From positions 27,666,081 through 27,730,080 of the forward strand of contig CM019214.1 in NCBI GenBank assembly GCA_009741485.1: DNA of 64,000 nucleotides, given 5' to 3'. The DNA is from Malurus cyaneus samueli (Eukaryota; Chordata; Aves; Passeriformes; Maluridae). A program made the position numbers and the translations under genes. Below the pieces are notes generated by a model. It worked only from the letters and a program-made list of their open reading frames with translations, did not search any database and was not told where the DNA came from. Below, piece after piece: positions 59,301-64,000 of this stretch; positions within the stretch are counted from its first letter, which is position 1, and every line of letters begins with the position of its first letter.

Positions 59301-62300
59301 AATCCCATGTGTTGCTGTATTGTGTAAAGCTGTCAAGCCAGCTTGACTGAACATGGTTTAGTTATAACTCACAGACAACCTCTAGACTGACTAAACAGCT
59401 TTGCCATTGAGTGGCTCCTTTTTACTTCCCAGAGGGGTTTAAAACACAGTCTTTACCAAGCAGGGATGCCTCAGTGAGCATTTTGCAGAGCTTTATTTTC
59501 TCAGATGGTCTGGTCAGCAGCTCCACAAGGTTATGGGAGAAGGTCACAGTGTGATGCCCTCTGTGCAGTTGTTAGCCGGTTCTTCAGCTGCTGGTCAGAT
59601 TTTACACACGTAGGATTTTTTTTTACTCACTAGGAAAACTGTGGATTATATGCTGATGCAGCAAAAGGGGATATGGATTTCTCCCCCACACTTTTTTTTG
59701 TATAGTAGGATGGATAGCAGCATCCCTGTGTTTGCCAAATTGCTCTCTGAAGCTAAAGTTTGGGCATAAGCTGGGTTGCTTAATTGGTTGTATAGCTGAA
59801 TAATTGCTTTGGCTCTTCTTCAGAGCTGCAGACACAGAAGAAATAAAGGAGATGATAGGAGGGAGACACTGTCCTCTCTCTAATGGCCTGCTCCTGCTAT
59901 TGTAACAAAGCAAGCATTTTGCACTTAATTTTAAGGACAACGGTCCTTTCACATGCAGCTATTATTAGATTTTCCCTATGTTACAATGATGCTTTCTTCC
60001 TGTTTAGTTTCCATAAAACAGTGTTGCAATTTTTTTGCACATAATGAATATATTGAACTGACGGTGCCATGTTTCCTAGGGTGTACTTCTCTTTCCTCTT
60101 GAAAAAGGTGAAGAAGGGGTGATGGGCTACCCAGGACAAAGGGTAAGTCACTTATTAAAGGTAGATTTCACTCAGCTGAATGTGTGGATCTGAGCTGAGA
60201 GTTTGCCTTCTGGAAGAAAACACAGATAAAGACATTATAAAAATTACACTTCAGATCAGTAGGTTTGGCCAGCTCAGAACTGACGCAGGAAAGCAAAAAT
60301 GCCATTTTGAAATGGTGGGAGGAGGCCCAACAGGACTCCCAGATGTGCTGTGGACTCACAAGTATGCCAAAGAATGGCAAGGTATGCCTGTGCCATCCCT
60401 GGAAAGCCTTGAGTATCTCTTACCCGAAGCTGTGCTCACAAACCACAGCTGCTGCCCTGTCCTCAGCACAGCCTGTGCTTCACTGTTTCCATCTGAGCTG
60501 TCTGCAGACCATGGGAACAAACAGGAGCTTGACTCCACTTACTTGGGACTCCTCAAACAAAAGTTAATCCAAATGTTACCTTGTAGATTCTGTGAGTGCT
60601 TGGTTTTGGGCAGTGTTTCTGAACTGCTTCAATAGAGTGAGAACAGTCCTGAGAATACATTTTAAATAAAAATCTCAGACATCTCTAAAATATTTATGGT
60701 CAATTCACAATGTATTGATTAAGAGAGGAAAAAATCAAATACCAGATTAGATTTCAGACCTGTTCTGTTAGCACCATACAAAAATCCAATTGAAAACATA
60801 CCTGAAGACTGACTGTTAAAGTTTCAAGCTGTTAGGTTTATTTTGTCTAATAAATAATAATGGGTTTTAGATGTGAGGATGTTAGGGTGTCATTTTGTAT
60901 TGTTAATTTTATTGTGTCTTCATAGGGACTGCCTGGCATCAATGGCTTTCCAGGACTCAGTGGAGAAAGAGTGAGTATTTCGTACAAGACTGTTGTTTCT
61001 AACACATATGTAGACAATCTGTCTGAGAAGTAAACTGCAAAGGACAAATTCTGCCTGCAATTACACCAGCCATTGTCTAACAAATATCATCTGGATTCAT
61101 CCATCATTGTAATTCTGGGTTCATTATTTTCCTCCTCGGTGAGAAAAAGAAATTACCCTGTAATTAAAGTCTGGTTTTGCTTAAACCATGAGCATCTTTT
61201 GAGAGCTGTACCGGGAGGTGTCACTTTCATTCTTCCCATTACTGTGATGATGATGTCTGTAATTTTCTTCCTACAAGCAGAAACTTTTTTGAATAGCTTT
61301 CTGCAAATGTGGCTTAGATGTGTGGTTATCTTGGATATCACAAAAGGAGAAGAGATGGAAACTGATAAATATACCAGTTAAATCTCTGTCCCCATGGAAA
61401 CACACCCAAATATTTAAAATAGCATTCTGTCAGACAGAGACTTTCTGTTTGGTCTCAGAAAAAGGCTTCTTCAGTCAGCATTAGAAATCACTTCCATGAG
61501 GTAAATAGCTGTGGGATGCATGATTTTTCCATGCTTTGCCATCTTTAGTTGTTTAAAGATTTGTCCTGCCACCAAGGCATAACAAGAATAACATGAAACA
61601 CATGGGACATGAAAGTACACGAAATCTGAAAAATAACACTTGCACAGCTATTCAGTGCTGGTGGTGTGGAAGGAATTGCAGTTAGTAACACAGACATGGA
61701 GAGGCTGATAAAACCCATTGAAGCCCACTGGTTGACCTTAACACGGGTTCATGCTCCAGTCAGATGTGAACAGTGGCTGCCCCTTTTTGAGGATGAATCT
61801 TGGCCACAATTTCAGCAGAAGGGACATTGGTTTGGATGGACTACCACTGTATAATGTGTGTGTGTGTGAGAGGAGACACCCTACTCTATGTGTCATTCAC
61901 AACCAACTCCTTTTTGTTGATTTTTGAGTGATTTGATCCTTAAGAAATAAAGAAGGATGGTTAAGTCCTGCCAGCACACAGATGAAGTTGCATTTAGGTA
62001 GGAAGCTGCTGGCTTTGCTTTTAGACCACCAGCTCCACCTAGTGTAAAGAGATTTTACACCTGATAACCAAGAGTCTCCTTTTCCAATAGTGTGATGTAC
62101 AGTTAGCATTATGGAAAAATCTTTGAAAAATGTGGTCGAGTTTGCAGCATCTTGTTGAGAGCTGAAGTACTTGTAGTGCTCCAGAATTGCTTCAAAAGTG
62201 ACTTACAGAGCTGGTTATTAACACTCAAGTTCTGGGGAAGAGTTGTACCCACTGTGAAACTTGGAAGGTGCTGAATTTTAAAAATGCTGACTAATAATCT

Positions 62301-63311
62301 AATTATAAGTGTGAATTATACAAAACTACTGGTTTCAGCAAGACTGTGTTAATTGACATCAGTTGTTGATCTGGCCACTGCATTCTATTAAAAGCACGCC
62401 TTTTTAGCACCAGTCTCTTTCCAGAGTACATATAAACATTTTCCGTAGAGAACAAAAGTTGTCAGAGAGCTGAGAGAAGCACACAGAAAAGCTGATCTCA
62501 TCTGTATCAGCATCTCTGAAATCTGCACTTTTCTCTATTCACACCAGCAGCTGAAATACACTCTCGTGGGATAGGATATAACATGTTTTACCGTAAATGT
62601 TTTAATCCACATGCTTTGGATTTCAAACCTTTTAAAAGAATGGATCTTTACTATTCTAGCATTTTCTAGGGTAAGGATGGAAAATTTTCTCTGGGATATG
62701 GCATGCCCAGGGGTGGGAGAGTAGGGTGCTCCTGCCATCTGCACCACTGCCAGGGGTGACAGTCTACAGCACAGCAGGTCCCTCTGGCCTCTGGCAAGAG
62801 TAAGGCTTGGTCCAAGAGGTGGAACTTCAAAACATAAGGAATCCTCATGGTGTTACAGGAATTGATACAGACCAAGTAATTTTAGTCCCTCTCTGATAAA
62901 GGAAAAGTCAATAATTTCTATGTGTATTACAGGGTTTTCAAGGATTGGATGGTCCACCTGGAGGCTATGGTCCTAGAGGAGGCAAGGTACTGCTTTACTT
63001 TCATTTGCTAGAAGCAATAAGCCAAATGTCATTTTGCTTTCTTTTCTGTCACCATGTAGTAGCAACTGTCTGTCATCATTGCAGGGCTGGGTATGTGGTT
63101 TGTTAACTTGAAATCTTTGAGGTTTCTTTAATGTCCTGTCAGTGCCTTTGGAAGTTTGGGCATTTGTGTTTCATAGGCACACATTTCTATTCAGAAATAA
63201 ATTCTGTAGAATAATGGGTGTGATACTTCCACTTGTGTTAACAGGGGGAGCCTGGTGAGATGGGTCCTCCAGGGCCAGATTCCTATTTCCCTTCCCGCAT
63301 CCCAAGGAAAG
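2296..63311 (+). CDS. COL4A6: Collagen type IV alpha chain, alpha2-like class, probably alpha-6; 5' portion, 15 exons, partial at both ends
   Basis: This is the coding span of a basement-membrane (type IV) collagen chain, secreted and assembled into triple-helical networks. Joined in order, the exons 2296-2376, 49231-49365, 49448-49492, 51604-51720, 52446-52517, 54122-54157, 54250-54312, 56389-56424, 57073-57114, 57642-57716, 58858-58902, 60080-60142, 60926-60970, 62933-62986 and 63245-63311 give 325 codons plus 1 nt without a stop. Residues 1-27 are the Cys-rich 7S segment ([12 protein letters not shown]). From residue 28 on it is Gly-X-Y, with interruptions near residues 139-150, 222-234, 252-258 and 315-325. 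Paralogue choice is from remembered family sequences, not a search. The 25-codon exon 11 with TGEL-MG-P and the huge exon 2-3 intron point to COL4A6. The 24-codon exon 6 ending RYR and the KGEEGVMG segment also resemble COL4A2. I am very sure of collagen IV, sure of the alpha2-like class, and only moderately sure of alpha-6. The signal-peptide exon and the 3' exons (rest of the helix, NC1) lie outside. Confidence 0.62.
7450..8890 (-). mobile_element. Decayed antisense LINE of the CR1/L3 type
   Basis: Read on the minus strand, this AT-rich block gives interrupted but protein-like pieces resembling the linker between endonuclease and reverse transcriptase in CR1/L3-class LINEs. Near 8406-8463 it reads [19 protein letters not shown], and near 8330-8375 [14 protein letters not shown], with stops and frame changes between. 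Later pieces (about 7450-7750) continue in the same orientation. The element may extend to about 7000 and 9560, where I cannot place its borders. It is old and non-functional. The subfamily is not assigned. Confidence 0.5.
12195..12266 (+). mobile_element. CR1 LINE 3'-end fragment
   Basis: It contains GTTGGACTGGATGATCCTTA, then TCCCATCCAACCCAGAATAT and TGTGATTCTGTAT. This is the characteristic end of avian CR1 elements (consensus: ggttggactagatgatct, then a run of pyrimidines, then attctatgattct). It is about 70 bp and 5'-truncated, as most CR1 copies are. Confidence 0.8.
20645..21063 (+). repeat. Duplicated block, copy 1 (419 bp)
   Basis: This block recurs immediately after the single N at 21064. 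The 186 bp at 20645-20830 equal 21065-21250 except for one difference (T at 20672 region versus C in the second copy), and 20994-21063 equals 21251-21320. Copy 1 has an extra 163 bp (20831-20993) ending in an AAAAC-rich run. The layout suggests two alleles placed in series by the assembler, not a genomic duplication. Confidence 0.9.
21064..21064. other. Ambiguous base / contig join
   Basis: A single N lies exactly at the boundary between the two copies of the duplicated block, which is where a scaffolding join would sit. A second lone N at 55047 has no duplication around it and looks like an ordinary ambiguous base. Confidence 0.9.
21065..21320 (+). repeat. Duplicated block, copy 2 (256 bp, lacks a 163-bp segment)
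   Basis: Second copy of the block starting at 20645, directly after an N. It joins the equivalents of 20830 and 20994 without the 163-bp segment, then runs on into unique sequence from 21321. The remaining sequence is almost identical to copy 1, which argues for allelic origin. Confidence 0.9.
22530..22620 (-). mobile_element. Possible antisense CR1 fragment
   Basis: CAGTGTCCAGAACTGAACTT, followed by a stretch ending in AATGCTGAGAAGAGCATAGG, resembles antisense CR1 (consensus: gtccagaactgcacacagtact, then cagtgctgagcagagggg). It is divergent and has no clear borders. Confidence 0.4.
22655..22725 (+). mobile_element. CR1 LINE 3'-end fragment
   Basis: GTTGGACTAGATGACCTTTA, then AAAGGTTCCTTCCAGCTCC, is the diagnostic 3' tail of a CR1 element in the + orientation. 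It is short and diverged. Confidence 0.75.
28430..28660. promoter_or_regulatory. CpG-enriched patch in the large intron (candidate regulatory element)
   Basis: I count about a dozen CpG dinucleotides in this 230 bp (for example near 28432, 28454-28460, 28498-28501, 28530, 28560, 28610, 28626-28641), whereas the flanking kilobases have almost none. No exon or repeat explains it. An enhancer, or an unmethylated element containing several CG-bearing factor sites, is possible. This is inference only. Confidence 0.3.
36292..36545 (-). mobile_element. Antisense CR1 LINE 3' region
   Basis: TCACAGAATGGTTGAGTTTGG, then GATCATCTATTTCAACTGCC, CTCAAGCAGGGTCAGCTAGA and later TTGCCCAGG match the reverse complement of the CR1 3' end (consensus: atcatctagtccaacccccctgctcaagcagggtcacctagagcaggttgcccagg). 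Similarity fades after 36450. An open frame of 151 codons crosses it in an unrelated frame and is not a gene. Confidence 0.75.
37550..38557 (+). mobile_element. CR1 LINE: C-terminal part of ORF2 (reverse transcriptase) plus 3' end
   Basis: This is the longest repeat in the window, about 1 kb. The translation around 37660-37740 gives [19 protein letters not shown], a decayed FADDTK reverse-transcriptase motif in which Ala replaces the first catalytic Asp of the DD pair. It continues through [18 protein letters not shown] and EKDLGVLV in the same frame as far as 37991. After stops and small deletions come a typical 3' segment (TAAACTGAAAGAGGGCATG, GGAATTCTTTACAGTGAGGG) and the CR1 terminus GGTCCCTTCCAGTCCAAACC followed by ATTCTGTGATTTTA. 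It is 5'-truncated and inactive. Confidence 0.9.
40779..40815 (+). repeat. 18-bp tandem duplication
   Basis: ACATTTAATAGGCACC occurs twice with an 18-bp period. It looks like a simple local slippage event. Confidence 0.8.
42192..42213 (+). repeat. Poly-A run (22 nt)
   Basis: An uninterrupted run of A. No recognisable retrotransposed sequence lies directly upstream, so I do not call it a retrocopy tail. Confidence 0.9.
43490..45260 (-). other. Unresolved minus-strand stretch with successive protein-like frames
   Basis: Open frames follow one another on the minus strand in changing phases: 45252-44977, 45046-44768, 44841-44596, 44639-44409, then 43961-43647 and 43710-43504. Several are rich in Cys (for example [12 protein letters not shown] and [10 protein letters not shown]). 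The order and overlaps look like a coding sequence broken by frameshifts: an old processed copy, or part of a transposable element. I cannot name a family, and chance remains possible. Confidence 0.25.
49231..49365 (+). CDS. COL4A6: Collagen IV exon 3: start of the triple helix
   Basis: 135 nt, 45 codons of perfect Gly-X-Y (begins [17 protein letters not shown], ends GITGPKGEV). The acceptor is TTATCAG and the donor GTAACT. The 45-codon length matches the corresponding exon of alpha2 and alpha6 as I recall them, so no exon appears to be missing between exon 2 and this one despite the 46.9-kb gap. The KGHKGERG stretch is lysine-rich in Y positions, which are usual sites of lysyl hydroxylation and glycosylation. 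Confidence 0.95.
49448..49492 (+). CDS. COL4A6: Collagen IV exon 4
   Basis: 45 nt, 15 codons, [15 protein letters not shown]. It lies only 82 bp after exon 3, between an acceptor ending CTCTAG and a GTAAGT donor, and is phase 0. The motif G-V-x-G-F-P-G-x-D-G-I-P is typical of this position in the alpha2, alpha4 and alpha6 chains, and alpha2 is the closest remembered match. Confidence 0.93.
49493..51603 (+). other. Intron between exons 4 and 5
   Basis: 2,111 bp, GT-AG, ending in a strong T-rich acceptor tract. Several 60-110 codon frames near 50.2-51.4 kb lie on both strands and overlap one another, and no collagen-like triplets are present. No repeat was recognised. Confidence 0.75.
51604..51720 (+). 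CDS. COL4A6: Collagen IV exon 5: 7S region with N-glycosylation sequon
   Basis: 117 nt, 39 codons of unbroken Gly-X-Y, after a TTTTTTTTCCTCAACAG acceptor and before a GTAAGT donor. It contains [13 protein letters not shown]: a cysteine next to an Asn-Gly-Thr sequon. This Cys/N-glycan pair is a conserved feature of the collagen IV 7S region, used in tetramer assembly. [10 protein letters not shown] at the start is shared with alpha6, and alpha2 has GHPGQGGPRG. Confidence 0.95.
52446..52517 (+). CDS. COL4A6: Collagen IV exon 6: first helix interruption
   Basis: 72 nt, 24 codons, between CACCTCCAG and GTATGT. Gly-X-Y ([13 protein letters not shown]) gives way to a non-collagenous stretch ending EIIHRYR. 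The 24-codon length, GQKGEPY and the RYR ending resemble alpha2 as I recall it. Remembered human alpha6 has a shorter segment here (about 20 codons, with VLAP, compare ILAP). Together with the first bases of exon 7 it makes an Arg-Gly-Asp at the splice junction. Confidence 0.92.
53032..53108. repeat. AT-rich inverted repeats
   Basis: There are two neighbouring potential hairpins. TTTTTCTCA and TGAGAAAAA flank a TATATATATG loop, ending about 53058. AATCTATAAT at 53077-53086 is the exact reverse complement of ATTATAGATT at 53099-53108, with a 12-nt loop. Further AATCTATAA copies follow to about 53128. It is probably low-complexity drift. Confidence 0.65.
54122..54157 (+). CDS. COL4A6: Collagen IV exon 7
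   Basis: 36 nt, 12 codons, [12 protein letters not shown]. The acceptor is a long T-rich tract ending TTTTTTTAG and the donor is GTAAGT. Length and the GLxGF pattern match the alpha2-type exon at this position. The first two residues complete an RGD with the last Arg of exon 6. Confidence 0.9.
54250..54312 (+). CDS. COL4A6: Collagen IV exon 8
   Basis: 63 nt, 21 codons of Gly-X-Y ([18 protein letters not shown] then GRP), 92 bp after exon 7. It is bordered by TTTAAAG and GTAAGT. The 21-codon length equals that of the alpha2-type exon. The acceptor has a weaker pyrimidine run than its neighbours, although a T run lies just upstream. Confidence 0.92.
54313..57072 (+). other. Introns flanking exon 9
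   Basis: 2,076 bp before exon 9 and 648 bp after it (from 56425), GT-AG. The first contains a 16-nt T run at 54709-54724 and a lone N at 55047. A GC-richer patch at about 55190-55560 has no coding or repeat identity that I can support. Confidence 0.7.
56389..56424 (+). CDS. COL4A6: Collagen IV exon 9
   Basis: 36 nt, 12 codons, [12 protein letters not shown]. The acceptor GTTTCCCCAG and donor GTAAGT are both strong. It is proline-rich Gly-Pro-Pro helix, a very stable segment. Length matches the alpha2-type gene. Confidence 0.93.
57073..57114 (+). CDS. COL4A6: Collagen IV exon 10
   Basis: 42 nt, 14 codons, [14 protein letters not shown], between TTTTTGCAG and GTAAAG. It contains a small imperfection: [12 protein letters not shown] shifts the Gly register by one residue, as in the alpha2 and alpha6 chains (GLGFYG and GLGFQG as remembered). 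Conservation of this interruption supports the assignment. Confidence 0.92.
57642..57716 (+). CDS. COL4A6: Collagen IV exon 11: interruption with TGEL motif
   Basis: 75 nt, 25 codons, between CTTTTCCTGCAG and GTAAAT. Gly-X-Y ([12 protein letters not shown]) is followed by a non-collagenous stretch [13 protein letters not shown]. Remembered human alpha6 has an exon of the same 25-codon length with STGELEFMGFPK, while alpha2 has a longer, different stretch (about 33 codons). This exon is the best single argument in the window for COL4A6. Confidence 0.92.
58231..58271 (+). repeat. 21-bp tandem duplication
   Basis: CATATTTGAAGTTAGAAAGT followed by one base occurs twice back to back (58231-58251 and 58252-58271), essentially identical. 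The near-identity suggests a recent slippage or polymorphic duplication. Confidence 0.85.
58858..58902 (+). CDS. COL4A6: Collagen IV exon 12 with RGD
   Basis: 45 nt, 15 codons, [15 protein letters not shown], between TTATTATTAG and GTAAGT. It is perfect Gly-X-Y and includes an Arg-Gly-Asp tripeptide. In folded collagen, RGD is often hidden until the helix unwinds, so a role in cell binding is only a possibility. Confidence 0.93.
60080..60142 (+). CDS. COL4A6: Collagen IV exon 13: interruption
   Basis: 63 nt, 21 codons, between GTTTCCTAG and GTAAGT. It begins GVLLFPLEK, a short hydrophobic break in the helix, then [17 protein letters not shown]-(V/I)-MG-(Y/F)-PG is also found in alpha2 as I recall it, and this copy is seven codons longer than the human alpha2 exon. 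Confidence 0.92.
60926..60970 (+). CDS. COL4A6: Collagen IV exon 14
   Basis: 45 nt, 15 codons of Gly-[17 protein letters not shown], between GTGTCTTCATAG and GTGAGT. The length fits the alpha2-type exon series (15 codons). Confidence 0.93.
62933..62986 (+). CDS. COL4A6: Collagen IV exon 15
   Basis: 54 nt, 18 codons, [18 protein letters not shown], between GTGTATTACAG and GTACTG. All Gly-X-Y positions are kept (GGY and GGK triplets carry extra glycines). Human alpha2 also has an 18-codon exon with GLDG and GPRG at matching places. Confidence 0.92.
63245..63311 (+). CDS. COL4A6: Collagen IV exon 16, ending in a split Gly codon
   Basis: 67 nt: 22 codons plus the first G of the next codon, between TGTTAACAG and GTACGT. 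It reads [12 protein letters not shown], then the interruption [10 protein letters not shown]. The only GT available at the end leaves phase 1, so the next exon (outside the window) should begin with two bases completing a glycine. Collagen IV genes are known to change from whole-codon to split-Gly exons along their length. Confidence 0.88.
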
Positions 63312-64000
63312 GTACGTCTTCTTTGCTGGGGTGGTTTATCTTCGCTGTTTTACTGCCTTCTGCATAGATCAAAAGCATGACATTCTGAGAATTCAACTCC
63401 TAAAAAAAAATGTGTTTGCTAAAGTTTTCCAGAAGCTGTAATTGCCTTCCAAGAGTGCCCTAATCACCTTTTTGCAGGCAGGTGGTTTCTTTGTCTCTCC
63501 CTCTGAAGCTGGATTGCTATACAAAAGGCTTCCATGCATGCCTGTGTCCACAGAGAAGCAAGCAGAAAAGCGTGTGACTGTTGTCTAGTGAAAGGAAGAA
63601 TGGGAGTCTGTCTTGTGTGTCCTGTTTCAGAGATTTTTGATAAAGTGCAGTCAGTAGTGGCAGCACAACAAAACATTCTTATCATCTAATATTAAGAAAG
63701 AAAGAAAAGAGAGAGAGAAAGAGAACAAGAGAGAGAGAAAGAAAAAGAAAGAAAGAGAGAGAAAGTGAAGGAAAAGAAAGAGAGAAAGAGAGAAAGAAAG
63801 AAAAGAAAGAAAGAAAAGAAAGAAAGAAAGAAAGAAAGAAAGAAGAAAGAGAAAGAAAGAAAGAAAGAAGAAGAAAGAAAGAAAAGAGAAGAAAAGAAAG
63901 AAAGAAAGAAGGAAGAAAGGAAGAAAGGAAGAAAGGAAGAAAGGAAGAAAGGAAGAAAGAAAGAAAGAAACACAAATTTTAAAAGCCTTGAGGATTTTTT
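63312..64000 (+). other. Intron after exon 16 (partial)
   Basis: It begins GTACGT and runs off the window. The first 380 bp are ordinary intron, followed by the purine tract at 63694-63970. The next collagen exon is not reached. Confidence 0.75.
63694..63970 (+). repeat. GAAA/GGAAGAAA purine microsatellite (277 bp)
   Basis: This is a continuous A/G tract broken only by C at 63726 and T at 63766, so that 63767-63970 is 204 purines in a row. It starts as mixed GA and GAAA units, becomes GAAA, and ends as an octamer series (AAGAAAGG) at about 63910-63957. Long open frames of Phe, Ser and Leu on the opposite strand are artefacts of this composition. Confidence 0.97.

Larger units (their letters stand above)
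57717..60079 (+). other. Introns between exons 11, 12 and 13
   Basis: 1,141 bp and 1,177 bp (the latter from 58903), GT-AG. Apart from the tandem 21-mer at 58231-58271, nothing structured was recognised. Confidence 0.7.
60143..63244 (+). other. Introns between exons 13 and 16
   Basis: 783 bp (60143-60925), 1,962 bp (60971-62932) and 258 bp (62987-63244), all GT-AG. A 151-codon + frame at 60180-60635 begins in the first of these introns but has no domain or family resemblance and is read as chance. There is a short TG run near 61856. Confidence 0.7.

Noticed and set aside
63682..63975. Long Phe/Ser/Leu-only frames on the minus strand
   Set aside because: They are translation of the purine microsatellite.
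1..64000. Search for tRNA, rRNA, CRISPR arrays, operons or a novel defence-like system
   Set aside because: None is visible. The sequence is an ordinary vertebrate gene region dominated by introns and decayed LINEs.

Overview
The window looks like an intronic-scale piece of a vertebrate, most probably avian, nuclear genome. The base composition is AT-rich, there is no prokaryote-style gene packing, and the recognisable interspersed repeats are decayed CR1-type LINEs. There is one supportable gene, on the + strand: the 5' part of a type IV collagen alpha chain of the alpha2-like (even-numbered) class. I favour COL4A6. COL4A2 is the serious alternative and COL4A4 a weaker one.

Layout. 1-2295 is upstream intron, with no recognisable signal-peptide exon. 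2296-2376 is the cysteine-rich N-terminal (7S) exon, which I number exon 2 on the assumption that a signal-peptide exon lies upstream. 2377-49230 is one 46.9-kb intron holding a decayed antisense CR1/L3-like LINE (about 7.45-8.89 kb), several CR1 3' ends (12.2, 22.7, 36.3, 37.6-38.6 kb), a block repeated around a single N (20.6-21.3 kb), a CpG-enriched patch (28.4-28.7 kb) and an unresolved minus-strand stretch (43.5-45.3 kb). 49231-63311 holds fourteen more collagen exons. They follow one another in frame as Gly-X-Y with the short interruptions typical of collagen IV. The window ends inside an intron with a 277-bp GAAA-type purine tract.

The fifteen exons give 976 coding nt (325 codons plus one base) with no stop, no frameshift and canonical GT-AG borders. 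Fourteen of the fifteen end on a codon boundary; the last has a donor in phase 1 and splits a Gly codon. The product is a secreted basement-membrane collagen chain: the 7S cysteines and the N-glycosylation sequon (exon 5) mediate tetramer assembly outside the cell, and the Gly-X-Y repeats form the triple helix.

No other protein-coding gene, RNA gene, CRISPR array or new multi-gene system could be supported. Nearly all the other open frames are short chance frames or shadows of repeats.
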